Assembly: GCA_037447655.1 (NCBI GenBank)
Contig: JBBHKE010001339.1
Span: 518,574 to 582,573 of the forward strand
DNA length: 64,000 nucleotides
DNA from: Zygnema cylindricum
Lineage: Eukaryota > Streptophyta > Zygnematophyceae > Zygnematales > Zygnemataceae
Direction: 5' to 3'
The stretch's first letter is position 1; each line of letters opens with the position of its first letter. A program made the translations under genes and the position numbers. The notes beneath the pieces were generated by a model, which did no database searches, was not told where the DNA came from, and was given only the letters and a program-made list of their open reading frames with translations. This document shows, one piece after another, positions 11,181-33,477 of this stretch.

Positions 11181-12396
11181 CTTTACTGTCATGAACCTCA
11201 GTGATGTAATGCACGGTTAATTTAATGCACGTTATGTACTACGGGAGACGTTTAACACGAACAAATGTCGTGTGATCATCGACGGAAGAACTTCCCCATC
11301 TCTTTTTTGTCTTTGAGCGAACCAGATCTTACACGTGATTTTCAGCTGCCAAGCCAGGTCAGCAGACAGTACGTCACACTCATACCATGCATTGAAAGAA
11401 ACACGTTAACGGTAAACGGAAAGTAACCTCTAAACAGACACTCTTCTCCGTGCTCGTTCCATGTGGAATCAGGACAGTGCACCGTGAACTGTTATTAGAG
11501 TACAGAAATTATGAGCGTTGGGTATTTGTTAAGTCAGCTTTGAATGACGTGGCTAATTCCGAACCATTCAAAGAATGAACGCTAAATACCTTCAAAAATC
11601 GGAGGCATAGCGAGAAATAGTGTTGTATATCAAGATCCACTCTCTGATATCCAATGTGCAACATTTTTGGAACTACTTCAATCAAAAGATCGGCATGTAT
11701 ATCGAAAAGGTCAATATCATGATAAAATCATGAAAAAAAAGTGATTAGTACAGTAGAGTATTGTACTGTAGTGTTGTGTTTCGACGGCCCCAATCCGATA
11801 CTCGATATGTACCTAATTTATATCGTTCCATTTATCGAGGAGGTAAATATTGCGATATATCGGCTGATAATTCGATATGTTTTGTAACGTGATATGTCGC
11901 ATTTGATGTTAGGTCAAATAATAGTCGCGGGCGATCTGGTGCTTTGCCCTTTGGTTGCCAATGACCTTTCGTTTTTGTACAGTACCTGCTATTTGTTGCA
12001 TTTTGTCGTTTTCATTAAATATATGTATTAGACGTTAACTGTTGTTGTGTGTTTCCATTTAGTGTGTCGTTTCATGTCTTCGTGTCTGCATCGACAGCGC
12101 TGTATGCGGTTTCCAAAGAATACGTTAATTTTCCTTTGAGCCGTCGCTTTCATTGTTGTTGTCGCAGGCGCGTGTTCTCGTTTGCCGTCCGTAACAGTAC
12201 TGTAGTGTAGTTTCGTTGAAGCTGTCGCCTTTTCTTACACAAGTCAATCAACGCTCGTTAAACGTGTGTGTATCGTGTTTTGTTTCGCATGCCCGTTTAT
12301 CATACCAGATTATCAAGCCCGTTCCAAAAAACGATCACCCGTACCATTTCCCTGGCTGGTCTTGCGTGTTGTATGCTCTTTCTTTAAAACGGGACA

Positions 12397-13182
12397 TAGT
12401 GTTGTGTATCGGTAAGGATTTGCCGATAACCCATTTTGGCTTTTTTTCGAGTATCCGATAATCGATATATTGGTTCGATATATCGTTATCGGTGTCATCG
12501 CCGATAAAAAACCAATATTTATCGGTTATTAACGGCGATAACAACGATATCGATAACTATCGGCGATATTTGTACGGACCGTATAGATATATGTACGGCC
12601 AGTACACTCAACTGTTGGTGTTATTCAACGGACGCGCCCTACTCACAACCCCTTATCTATTGAGGTGTCTATGAAATAAAATCACTGTATTCTACAGTTG
12701 TACAAGTACAAAAAGTACAATAGCCGCCATGAGATCTGTACGGTTTTGGTACGAATCCAATAAAAACGATGTACCTTTCACATCCGACGCCATGGTTTGG
12801 TCCCTTTATTCTTTGAGATCCACTAGGGACCTGCCACGTGTCAATCTGTTGGCTTTTTTCGGTAAAATTCCGTACGTTGCCATAAAATTGTTGTTCAGTT
12901 AACCCGCAAACGTTTATGTGTTGCGTTGTCCGTGATAAACCGCAGTTAAACAGAGACGGAACAGATTCTTATGCGTGGTATACCACGCTATATAAACTCA
13001 ATAATATAATACAATATGTTATAAAATACTATTGTATGCATACTATAATTTTTTTAAGTTCTCGTCGATATGCAATTTGTTTGTCTCAGACCGATATATC
13101 GGGACCTCTGACCGTTCGATAACCGATAACTATCGGTATCGTTGTTATCACAATTTTTTTTTAGAACCGATACACAACACTA
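12397..13182. mobile_element. hAT-like non-autonomous element (TAGTGTTG family) with 8-bp target duplication
   Basis: Both ends carry the 17-base terminal inverted repeat TAGTGTTGTGTATCGGT without mismatch, and the element is flanked on each side by ACGGGACA (12389-12396 and 13183-13190). An 8-bp target duplication with short inverted repeats starting TA/CA-G is the hallmark of hAT transposons. The interior is rich in CGATAT/ATCGG palindromes and has no transposase. Relatives: 49221-49619, 49796-50821 and 63742 onward. Confidence 0.85.
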
Positions 13183-13979
13183 ACGGGACATGTTCAACCT
13201 CTGCGTCACTTTTGGCAAACCGCGCGTAATTTTAAATTCACCCGGTTGGAGTCGGTATGGTCGTTGTCGCTGTCGCCGTCGTGTTATGTAAAACGGCGTC
13301 AAGTGTTTGTACATTGTCTTCGCGGTACAAAAATGCATTGTTTAACGACCTCATTTGGAAGTTTGACGGCCTGTGAAGTCGTTCGTGTAATGATTTGGTA
13401 CCACAATTGTCGGATCATATATTGTACTTTGACAGCGAATCGACGGCAGTTTTTGTTCGTAAACTCAATCAACGACAAATTGTCGGCGGTTTGTCGCCGG
13501 CTCTGTACCGTCTTGTCGGTTCGTACATTGTCCTTCCGTGGTAGAAAAACCAAAGGTCTTTAATTGTTTTATAAAGATTACCATTACCTGCCATCTTTTT
13601 TTTTTCTCTTGAATTTCATCTTGTTCCTCGTCTATTTTTTATATTCTTTATACTTTACAAATTGTCACTCTTTCCATTTAATTGTGAAGGCTTGAAATAT
13701 TATGTTTGTTGTTTTTTCCATATTAAATGATTTATAGTGGGTTGTGTGAAGTTTATCTTATGTTTTCTTTTTTTTTTATGTATGTTTTTTGTTTTACTTT
13801 TTAAATAAATCCTATTTTGTTTGTCTATTTCGTTATTTTTACATGTTTGGGAAAGTTTGTATTAAAATCATATTGTTTTGTTTTTTCATTTGTTTATTAA
13901 TATTTATTTATTTTTTATTATTCATGTGTAAGTGTTTATTTTTTTTACTTTTGGGAGTTCTATTTTAGGTAAGCTCATT

Positions 13980-14275
13980 ATGGCGCGAGTTCATCTTTTA
14001 TTATTACATGTTACAGGGGATGTGAATTATTTGTTTCGTACTCTTTCCCTATTATTGTTTGGTTGTGAGTCTGAGTATTCTTATATAAAAAAGGTAATTG
14101 TTAGTTCTTTATATTTTCATTGGGATGAGAATGTTATTTTTATTAGTCGTGGACATAAAATTTAATTTATATACTTTAATCGTTATCAAACATATATGAC
14201 TGCTGATAAAGTTTGGGGCAGTTGTGGTGAAATTCGTGTTGCTGCAAGAATGTTTGATACTATTTTTCATATTTA
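13980..14275 (+). pseudogene. OTU-type cysteine protease-like frame, inactivated
   Basis: The frame from ATG 13980 reads MARVHLLLLHVTGDVNY and continues LFRTLSLLLFG, a clear match to the OTU active-site block (G-D-G-N-C-L-F-R-A-x-S) in which the nucleophile Cys is Tyr and Gly is Val. After a stop at 14163 the same frame continues with Y-x-x-Y-M-x-x-x-x-x-WG, then EI and AA, as OTU domains do (to about 14273, another stop). OTU domains remove ubiquitin and are also carried by several plant and animal transposons. Loss of Cys plus two stops means it is not functional. The surrounding AT-rich DNA suggests an old mobile element. Confidence 0.6.
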
Positions 14276-14327
14276 GAATGCTAATTTTTCTAGAGCATTG
14301 TCTGCTCTTAGTGAAAGATGGGTTGAT

Positions 14328-14353
14328 GATAATGATGATGATGATGATGATGT
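14328..14353. repeat. (GAT)n microsatellite
   Basis: Run of GAT triplets directly downstream of the OTU-like frame; in that frame it would read as a poly-Asp tail. Confidence 0.9.
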
Positions 14354-14511
14354 AATCAAAGTATCACCAAAACAAAGTATTCAAAGTATTTGTATTGTAT
14401 TTCAAAAAAACAAAAATAAACCAATGTCTGTAATGTTGGTCAAATAAAAAAAACAAAATAATCGAGTATCACCAACAAAAAATATTCAAAGTATTTGTGT
14501 TGTATTTAAAA

Positions 14512-14535
14512 AATATATATATATATATATATATG
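14512..14535. repeat. (AT)n microsatellite
   Basis: Perfect AT dinucleotide run of about 22 bases. Confidence 0.95.
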
Positions 14536-14539
14536 TATA

Positions 14540-15055
14540 CCAATGTTTGTAATGTTGGTCAGCCTTTAAGTTGATAATGATGTTTTACAACTTTCTTGGT
14601 CTTTAGACTAAGTTGGTAGATCGAGAAAACAAAAAAAAAATATTCAAATTAATAATGTATTATAACAAACAAATATTATGAATGAAAACAAGTGTTTGTA
14701 TGTTGGTCAGCGTTTGAGCTGATAGTGATGTTTATGCAACCTTTAACCCTTAGGACGAAGTGATCACAAAAAAAAAGAAAAAAATCCTCAAAGTAATCAA
14801 TCTACTATAATATACAACGAAAACTAATGAATATTAAGTGATTGAAATGTTAGTCAGCCTTTGAGTTTATAATGATGTTTAGGCAACCATCTGGGTATTC
14901 GACTAAGATGCTTGATCGAAAACAAAAAAAATGCTTAAAGTAATTATCATATTCCAACCACAAAAAAAATCTGTTTGTAGTGTTAGTCAACCATCGAGCT
15001 GATAATGATGTTGTTGAAACCTTTTAGGTCTTTGGACTAAGTTGGTTAAATCCTT
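14540..15055. repeat. Tandem repeat of about 130-156 bp, four diverged units
   Basis: Four units start near 14547, 14703, 14853 and 14982. Each has a 'TGTT(G/A)GTCA' start, a 'GATAATGATGTT' block and a 'GGACTAAGTTGG'-type block, followed by an A-rich spacer. A partial fifth unit may precede them near 14390-14450. No coding capacity. Confidence 0.7.
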
Positions 15056-15059
15056 TTTA

Positions 15060-18000
15060 AGTCTGATGTTTTTCTTTTTATCTTATTATTTTCATTTGTT
15101 TCTTTCGTTTTTGTTATGTGATTAAGGTTGTATTGTGGTTATTTATTTTGTTTGTATTTTTTTTTGTTTTCTTCTTTTGCAATATTATGCATTGATAAAA
15201 AAAAAATTCAACACCTTAATATAAAATAAACAAAAACCATTAATATTATGTTTAAACAAATAATGGTTGAATAATGCTAATGGTTAAATGTGTGTTCTAG
15301 ATTTAATATTAAAGTATTTAGTACTATATGATACATTCACTACATTCATTCAAATCGTTCATTAGATTGAGATCAAACGCTCAAATTAATGTGAAACTTT
15401 TACGCTTAATCAAACCCCCTAAATAAACAAATCTCGAATTAAACCATCCACTTGGCTCCGTCATCTTCTTCTACATACATGAACCTTTCCGCCATGGATT
15501 TTGATAACAAATAATTAATAAATCCGTAGCATACGAGTATTTAGCGTAAAATTTTGTCCTTTTTCGTGAAACATATTTTTTTGATGTTATTTTTTGTCGT
15601 ATGATACGATTTAATCTATCGTTTCATTTTTTCGTGTCGTTTCAGAGGACAATTGTGTCCCCATATGGTTTTCATTTATCATACATTTATTTTGTTTCAA
15701 TTGGCATAAATTGTATACAATGATTTATTTCTGCCGTCGGTTTGAAATTTAATTGTCGCGAAGTTTAATAGTGTCAACCGTTATGTGAAACGTTAATCGT
15801 TTCTCCTTTTTTTCGAAAGTCTGCTTTACCCGTTACGTTTTTCAAACCAATTGTTAACGATTCCAGGTACAATATAGTACAATACCATGTACAATGCGAT
15901 AGTACAGTGCCTACCATGTACGAACATCGTACGTGGCGCCAACACTAAAATTACGGTAGTGTACGGATATTGAGAACACGACAACATGGCGTGATGTGAC
16001 GGGATCGTGCGCGCCAAAATTAAAAGTACGATACTTAAACATCAGGTTTTGAGAGATTTTAGAAAAAAGGGCAAAGCAAAAAACATCAGCACTAATAGAG
16101 TAATAGCCATTCACGGTGTACTGCACAGTAACTATATTTAATAAAAGCCCATATTTGTAGCATCGATACTATTTAAATCGTACCTTCATTAATGTAAAGG
16201 AATAAATAGAAATACTAATCCTATTTTAGGTTTGAGGTTCAAAATTTCCGGGTATTGAATTAGTAATATAAACACCAAAAACGATTCGTGGTGTACTTAC
16301 ACAAAATTAAGTACGGACAAGCAAGAAATAGTCGGTTCGGCTCGCCTGTTAACGGTCACGTCCATGCTGAAAAAATCAGCACGGCGCGATGCACTGCGGC
16401 CAACCATATTGAAAATTTGTACTTTCTGGCTTTCACCAAATGGCAGATTCTCTACGAGCGATTGTGGTATTGTACCGTACAGTGCAATAATGTACACCGC
16501 GAATCGTTACCATTATAACCACGCGAACTACAACAAATAGGATTGTACCACGTGTCTTTTTTCATTACTCCAAAATTGGAACATGACAAAGCCAATCAAA
16601 CTCAAATCACTCAACGGCTCACGATTTTACACAAAAACAATCGACTATCAATTACCGTTGTCACCAAAAAAGCCAATAAAAACTCAAAACACGCAACGGC
16701 TCAAGATCTTACACAAAAAAAACGACGATCAATTATCGTTGTCACCATAGACAAATGCGACTAGAATGCATTTCCATTTTAGAAAAGGGGCAAAGCAAAA
16801 AAAATCAAACATCCCCCTCCCTCCCCCCTTCTCGGGTGGCGCGTCCTCAGTTGGGGGGTGGGGGGGAGATCGTACGATTTTATTGTACCTTATATATGTA
16901 TTGTCGTACAACTTTCCAAACCATATCAAGACCTCTTACCGATGGATAATCAAATCGAACATCCATTTTATTGCGGTATATTCTTAGCCAATGCACAACA
17001 TTAGCGATTAGTAATGTCAATTACCATCATGATACCTTCTTTCGCTGATATGGAATGGATTGTCAAAAAAAAATCAAAAGGTTGTGTCCCGCCCGAAATA
17101 TCTCTGTACTTTTTTGTACTCATTTATATACTAAATTTGTACCCACCCGCCTTATAAATCGCGATGGATATTGTTGGTGCACAAGCGATATAGTCGGCCT
17201 CTCATCACGGCATGTTTTAACATAGAGATATCAGGCATATCGCCTTGTGAAATTATCCGATACACAACATTTGAAACAAAAGTACACCGTGAATCGCTTA
17301 TAGTGTTAGTAACACTATATCCGCGCCACTAAATTTTGACCCGTAAACCTCAAAAAAAATAAATAATACATTATTAAAATAGGTATAGTTAGCAACATTG
17401 ACTCTAATTGGCCCGTTTTGCAATGGTGTAGTATACGAAATGTGCCAATTCGTACTCAAACATCTCGCTTTATGGTGTAAAAAAAAGTATTAGACAACGG
17501 CGTCGAGACCGAAAAGTGAGTGGCGTTGACACAAGAAAGTTATTGCCTAAACGTTTAGGGAATTTTTGAAAATCTCCACTAAATATGTTTTGTAAACAAA
17601 AAAAAAACAGTATGGATTGCTACGAACATGTACGACTTCCAAAAAGTAACCTCGCTTTTTTCGCTGATATAGGGTTATCTTTGAGGAATGAAAAAAACGA
17701 TGACGTCAATAACAATTCACGGTTATACATAATATTATGTCTTCAGCTTGTCCGATCTAACGCGGTAAAGTTTTAACAACAAACTGAATAATATTAATGC
17801 AAATAGTAGTTCACGGGTGTACATAATGTTACGTCTTGTCCCTAAATTTATCGAGTTTATTGTTTTATGATTTACATAAAATATCGAATACTGCCCCATG
17901 CAAATTCGAGCAAACTTATGGCATGCGGTACATCGATATCCAATACTTCAATTTGACCTTTCAGGTTGTGTTGGGTATCGTAAGCCACTAATCGATAATT

Positions 18001-21000
18001 GATACATTATTTCGGTGTATTGGCAAGGTTCATGTCGTTACAAAAAAACCAAATACGACTATGAGTTATCGATTCCATAACTAACGTGATAACTGCGTAC
18101 TGTATTTTAATTAATGGGTCTTCACAAAATTTGATAGAATCGACGATTCTCCGCCTTCGTCGTACACAACCTTTCCCCTCTTGCTCTTCGTTTTTTTTTT
18201 ACTATACTTCCATGGTTTGTGGTGAACAATTCAAGATGAAAATATTGAATAGCAAAATTGAGAAAACATGGGAAAAAATTATAAAGTTAGGGACGTTCAC
18301 GATGTCACAGACAAGTATGAGGTCATAATATTATAATAAAACTAGATGTGTAAGCACCAAAAAAATAACGACTATAATACGAAATAGCCACTTTATAATG
18401 TAACAATATATAAATAACATGACTTCATGTGAGGCTTTTTGTATTCGATATCCGAACACGCAAAATCCCACATCGTTACCTATGTTGGAAAAACACCATC
18501 TTGACCGCTAATTTAGTGTTATTAACGTTATTGGGTGTTATTTTCTGAATACTAAAAATTTATAAAACTACTTTTGGCATGGAAAGTCAAATATTACGTC
18601 AAATTTTTGGTTTGTAAGTCGAGCAAGCATTGTCTTTAAATGATGATGTCATATTTTGATGGCATTTGTCGGGTGATGTTACTCGTGGGTTTGGAAATTG
18701 TACAATACTCAAAAATTAAAGTAAAACATAATATTTGTATACGGTTAGTTCACGATTTCTTACAGTTTAGATAAACTCTCTCTTGTGTTAACTTAAAAAT
18801 CTTACATTTTTCCAACCGCTAATAGCTACTTAAATGTCAGAAATGAGCGAATCTCATTTAACGTTATATAATCAAAATGTCATATGGATGTCATGTACAC
18901 AAACAATTTTGTTGGACATAATGTTAATATATATGAACAAAGCATGAAAATGCTCACATATATTTCCACAATAAAGATTAATAAAATCTTAATTTGAATA
19001 ACGGTGGACATTGTATTGTCATGTTTTTAACGGTAATAATGAAAGGTTGTTTGAATAGTCTTTAATAGAAAGAAAAAGGGTTGATCGCTAAGTCATGGCT
19101 ACATGGGTGCATACCTTAAAAGTGTGTGATTATGTAACCGTAAACGATGTAATTTGTTTTTAGTGAAGATTTTCGTACTATTTTTATTGTGTTACAATGT
19201 TTGTAAACGAAAATGGCCACTTAATCTTGTAACAATTGCAAATGTCTATAAGAATTCCCACAATCGTAGACGGCTACAAAAATTACCACGTTTGTAGATG
19301 TATATAGTGTACGTTGTCCAACTGTATTTGGTAGACTTTTTAGATATATCCTTTAAAGAGAACAAAAAAAAAACAGTTGCTAAATCAATAAGTGAAAAGT
19401 TAAAGCTCACGTGCATCAATGAAGGAAAGAATTTAGAAACTTAATTGTAATCCGATGAATTGCTAATGTTTTGTACACTGGTATTGAATTTGAAATAACG
19501 GATTTAATATTACAACAAATCATCGGTACATTTTAGTTTTCAGAAAACCCTAAAACACCTTTCGTGGGGGTCATAGAATGGCCCTCTGAATTTGTTCTCG
19601 TGCTCCCGATCGGCTAGCAGTATAAATAATGTGATAGAATGCGAAGTGAGTGAGAGCAAAATTGGGATTGTGAGGGAGAGGGAGAGAGGCGTCTTCAAAT
19701 TAACATCGGTTGCCGGATAAAATTCATTACAAGTGGCAAATATTTATGCGGTTTGCCTTGGAGTTTGAAAATTAGTTGGCATGAGGTGGTAGTCAGTCGA
19801 AAAGGTGAAGATGCCCAACTGAAATGCATCATTAATAAGTTTCAAGATGATGTAAATTGTGCTTCGGTTTTTATAGTTTGTTTGTACCCTAAAAGATTTT
19901 TTGTGTAGCATTCAGGCTTTGAAGGAAAATGACAAAATAACCATTACGTTAGCACGTGGGCACTGACTCTAGAATCACAAACTTGTGAAAGTTTGAAATT
20001 TGAAAGTACATTGCCTTCAAGTTTGTCAGACTATGGTACTTTTCCGTAGTAGAAAAGGTACATAAACCTGAAAACGACGTCATCGTTGTAACTTCTGACT
20101 TCTGAGGTCTTGTCAAAAGGTTCGTCCATCCGTGTGATCGACCATGACTTTCAGGATTTCGCAAACAGCTGTCATGGTACGGCTTCCGTGCATTTCACAA
20201 ACTTCGCTCTCAAAATCGAGGTGCAACGTTTTCTCGTTTTCTCGTTTTACCTATCAGATCTCATCCGTACAACAGCGTAGTTTCAAATGAATGCCACGCC
20301 AGGGATATAAGCCGACAACCCGAATGCACTTTGTCGTTTTCTCTGTACAACCGTATTGAACCTACAAAACATCAAACACTAAATATGTCAGGTCGGTTTG
20401 TACCCGTTGTAATGTGAAGCAATTACAATGCACACGAGCTACACCGCCAATCGTTATTAGCGTTGTGTACGCTAATTCCGTCCCGCTTTTTTTTTTTTTC
20501 TCAAATATAATTCCTTTGTCAATTGTCGCAAAACGACAAAGCAAAAATGCTGCTTCTTTGAAGCCACGATCCACTAAACCACCCCATGACGTCAGCAATC
20601 GTCTCATACATAATTTTTTTCTACACATTCGCACTTGCTGCCATTCGAACTGGTCCAAATAATCGGCTTATAATAGTGTGGTCCATTCCCTTTTTTAACA
20701 GACCATCGAGCGAATAGAAGTCCACGATTGCCCGTCGTACACATTACATAAGATATTTTTGCCAGTTATTTTTTTTTTCGCTTTTGTTTTTATATTTAAT
20801 TTATCTTATCAGAATTAAACGTGGTACACGACAAAATGATATTTTGTCCAATGGGAATCTGGATTTCATAATTAGGCGGCACCTCCAAATTTGTAAATCG
20901 AAAAGATGACCACCAGGACGTCCGCCAATCCGCCTTATGCGCTTCATGGACAGTACGACACATCCATGTGCCAACAAAAAGACAAAAACTACAAAGGGGC

Positions 21001-21660
21001 GAAAAAACAAAGGAGATCCGGTCAAGAGCCGTCATGTTTGCTGCTACTGTACTGTACAGTACTGTGTACTGTACTGTACCGAACGACACTGTCTGATCCG
21101 AGAAACCGGCACCATTTGCCACATCCCGCCTTATGTCCAATAGGAAGAAGCCACGTCTAATTTTGGCATGAAAGTACGAAAAAACAAACAAACCCTACGT
21201 CAGTCCATGGTCAGCCATCTATGTGACCACATGGCCGTACGACGCATTCCGCGATGATCTCCCACCCGACATCACCTGCGCCACCGTACACGACGCTCAA
21301 ATAGTAACGCGATACTGAGCTCTACGGTTCACGCCCTAGTTACCGGGTTCCTTTCCCTCGTCACTACTCGCCTTGCCCCTCTCCCACGCCACAAGTCCTC
21401 TCCTTTTCACCTTTCCCTTTCCCCCTATCTCCCTCTCTCTCTCTTTCCTTTCACACTATATCCATTCCCCCTCTCTCCCTCCCCGCTCTGTCCCTTCCAC
21501 ATTCTTCTCCCTTTCCCCCTCTCCTTTCCCCTTCTCTCCTATTCACCCTTTCTCTCCCTTCCTCTCCACTCGGTCCTTCATGCCACGTGTACGCTGACCC
21601 TCCCTCCCTGGATGATGGTTTCCCGCTCCGTCCGGCTGGCCGCGAGCAGCTGACGCCATC
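15060..21660. other. Intergenic stretch, no gene seen
   Basis: AT-rich DNA with transposon ends only: TACACC-type ends at about 16286-16302 (reverse), 16493, 17281 and 20443, and a right end of the TAGTGTTG hAT-like family near 17266-17280 (CCGATACACAACA). A TATAAATA at about 19620 is followed by a GA-rich segment but no credible coding frame. A GTACTGTACAGTAC palindrome cluster lies at 21045-21081. The last 300 bases, before the gene at 21667, are CT-rich. Confidence 0.45.
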
Positions 21661-21666
21661 CTCGCC

Positions 21667-30509
<8,843 letters not shown>

Positions 30510-30519
30510 AGGAGAAAGA

Positions 30520-30810
30520 GGAAGAGGACAAATTAAAGGGAAGGGAAAGGAAGGGAGTAAAGGGAAGGGAAAGGAAAAGGAGTGAAGGGAAGGGAAAGGA
30601 AAGGGAGCGTTGGGAAGGGGAAAAGAAAGGGAAAAGGAAAGGGAAGGGAAGAGAAAGGGAAGGAATGGAAGAGGAAGCGGAAGGGAAGAGGAAAGGAAAA
30701 GGAAAAGGGAAAGGGAAATGGAAAGGATAAAGGAAAGAAAAGGGAAAGGGATAGGTGAAGGAAAAGGAAAACCGATAGGAAAAGGGAAAGGAAAAAGTAG
30801 AAACTTAAAA
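30520..30810. repeat. GGGAAA-type purine-rich tract
   Basis: Degenerate repeats of GGGAAAGGAA just 3' of the SnoaL-like stop codon. Confidence 0.85.
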
Positions 30811-30819
30811 TGAAGGTGA

Positions 30820-32085
30820 AAGTGAAAAGGAGTGAAAAAAAGTGAGAAACAGATGAAAAGTTTTATATCTCGGAAAATGGAGGCTTCATACCATATTGTT
30901 CTTATCCCTTTCCTCAAATTTTCTGCAGTAGTTTATAGTTTTAGTTAGAAAAGCTTGTGGGGAGGGGGAGGATTAGAGGGGAAGGTAGGGAGATCTTTCG
31001 GAAACAATGGCGACTACTATATCGATATCGATTTAGGTTTTGAAAGGGCGGAAAAATGACTTGCTTTTCTTAGATTTATGACCGTTTTGTTAGTCTATAT
31101 TTGTGTTTTAAGCGATTGTTTGGTTTTTTTTTTAGAGTCTTTTAAGCGATCGAGGGAAGAGTATTGTGTGGGCTTTTTTTAGTGTGTCTTTCCGGTCAAT
31201 TCCGATAAATAAAGGGGCGAGTCTAGTCTTCGAGGTTAATACTTTTAGATGAATGTTTGCAGTACCATGGGAACCGAGAAAGAGAGAAAGAAAATAGTTG
31301 TTTTTTTTGGAGGAAAATATATAACGATTGTCAAAAATGTCAAGGATACGATAATTGCTGACCGGACGTCCTTCACCATTTTGAAAGGCGGAAATTTAAA
31401 CGGAAATAGGTGCAGAATCGGGGTTTTTTGATTGGTTCATTCAATGTTTGGGTTTTGGAGAGGAAATATTAAACACTAAAGGTTGTTTGCAAAATTTTGA
31501 GCCCATTGTGTGGTTCCTTGGTAAAATTATGAAAAAAATGCAGGAAAAGTTTTATGTTGCCTTCAATGTTAAACTATCTCAGTCGTGTATGTTTCACTAA
31601 TGTAATAACTATGTAGTTCGAGGTTTTAGGGTTTTTTGTATGAGAAACTACTCAAGAAATGGATGCAAATTCTGGGGAATAAACAAAAAAGGGCTAATGA
31701 TGAATAGTCTTATGTCATGGTTTTTCATTTGACATGTTAAAAGTATGGGAATTTTTTCCTGTTTTTGGTGACGAGTTGTGATTTAAATGTGATTTCTTAT
31801 CGGTGAGTTTAAGTGATGATTTTGACACACTCTTTTCTTTTTACAACTTCGCTCCTCAATGCAGCGTGGGAATACATCTCAACCTTCAAGTTTTTCGCGC
31901 TTTATCTATCAATAGTGAGCTTAAAGACTGTCCTTCAAATCACTTCTTTTTATATTGTTTCGTTCATTAGAATGCTAATATTCTTATGTTCAGATTTTTG
32001 ACAAAGTTATCTTTTATCTTCTTTTGGCTGAGGTCTGCTGGTGGCTTTTTAATTTTGTCAATCACCCAGTCAAAGTTAATGTGTT
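30820..32085. other. No gene seen
   Basis: Mixed unique-looking sequence without a supported frame on either strand. Confidence 0.4.
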
Positions 32086-32345
32086 ATAGAGACAGAGTGA
32101 GAGTCAGAACCAGAGTCAAAGTCATAGTCAAAGTCAAATTCAAAGTCAAAGTCAGAGTCAAAGTCAAAGCCAAAATCCAAGCCACCAAGTCACAAAGTCA
32201 TAACGCCACAATTACAGTTGAGAGTCACTGTCAAAGTAAGAGCCTGAGTCATAGCCAGAGTCAGATTCAGAATTAGAGTGAGATTTCGTTTTAGAGTCAG
32301 GAGTGAGAGTCAAAGTTTGGTCCATAATCAAATTCTGAGTGAAAG
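32086..32345. repeat. Hexamer-type minisatellite (AAAGTC / AGAGTC)
   Basis: Imperfect repeats of AAAGTC and AGAGTC. The Lys/Val/Arg-rich open frames here are products of the repeat. Confidence 0.85.
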
Positions 32346-33477
32346 TGTCATGCACGATTACATTTATTGCCTAAGGAGCATTTGGAACCCTAATTCACTG
32401 GATCTCTTCGGAGGAGTTTCCGGACCAATTTTGGAGTTAGTCATTATTATGACGTTGAGCACCAAAAGCTGTTGTTGAGAAACATAATCACTTTAACTTG
32501 CATTTTGACGTCCAAATAAAGTATTTTAGGCTAAGCTCGGAGCACTTACAGTTGTCTTCATTTGGATTGTTAGGCTAGAAGATAGGCAGGGTTAAAATAG
32601 ACTATTGGTGCTGTTTTCGGAAACTTTGACATACAATATCTTTCAACGCCTCTGTCAAATATGCTATATCTTATACTGGTAGATAACATTTTGCAAGACC
32701 TTTTAAATAAGAGTACATTTGTATAAACCCGACGTATATTGAGAGAGATATGGAAGCTCCCGTGAACTTCATATTATGGCCTATGATTTCTTTTGCCGGT
32801 TTAATATTTCTGCAGGCTGTCCAACCTGCGACAGTTTTCTTACAACCTTTAATGAGAAATGTTCAAACAAGTGGTTTTCACTTGTTAACCGATTTATTTT
32901 TCCCTTTTGAAACTAGCTTTAGTAGGAGCTATTACCAATTGCAAGTAAATCTAAGATTGCAGAATAGAGCAATTGTGATGATGCATGAGCCCCTTTCTCT
33001 AGAATCTAGAAGCAAGATAGAGTTATTGCACCATGTATTTGTGATTTGTAATTAGTTACTAAATCAAAAATTACAATGTTAGGCATCTGAAACGTGTCTT
33101 TGATATTTGCTAAAACTGACCTTGAGTTTCAACCGTCCCGCATTTCAGATTTTTTGGATTTAAGGGTGAATAAGGCAACTGGTTAATTGTTACGAAAAAC
33201 ATCCACTCCATTACAACATTATTAGATACCAAAGGATCCTCCAGCCGAGGAGGCATTTGTTCATCACGCAACAGAGAAAAAATCCCAAACTTAAAGTATT
33301 TTTATGACATCATGGGCCGATGTCGAAAAAAAATCATTTGATTCGTTCCTCCACGAAAGAAGAGGCTTTACTTTTTTTACGTTTCTTTTTTTACCGACGG
33401 ACGACACTGTTCCTTGGTGGATCCAGCAATGCAGCAATGCTCGAATGTTGTGGACAACGGCCGTACAACCCTGAAAG
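32346..33477. other. No supported gene
   Basis: A 101-codon open frame at 32750-33055 (+) has a hydrophobic start but no recognised domain, no splice context and no repeat relationship; probably incidental. Confidence 0.35.

Larger units (their letters stand above)
9600..12396. other. Intergenic stretch, no gene seen
   Basis: Contains a (CT)n run (about 10145-10183), one copy of a dispersed repeat (10680-11180) and scattered GTAC-rich palindromes. No open frame with recognisable protein similarity or splice logic was found on either strand. Confidence 0.5.

Noticed and set aside
13246-13563. 105-codon plus-strand frame after the hAT-like element
   Set aside because: Both strands are open over the same interval and composition is not protein-like; no motif.
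19610-19700. TATAAATA followed by a GA-rich leader, as a promoter
   Set aside because: No coding exon could be found downstream within several hundred bases.
32750-33055. 101-codon plus-strand frame
   Set aside because: No recognised domain and no neighbours that support transcription.
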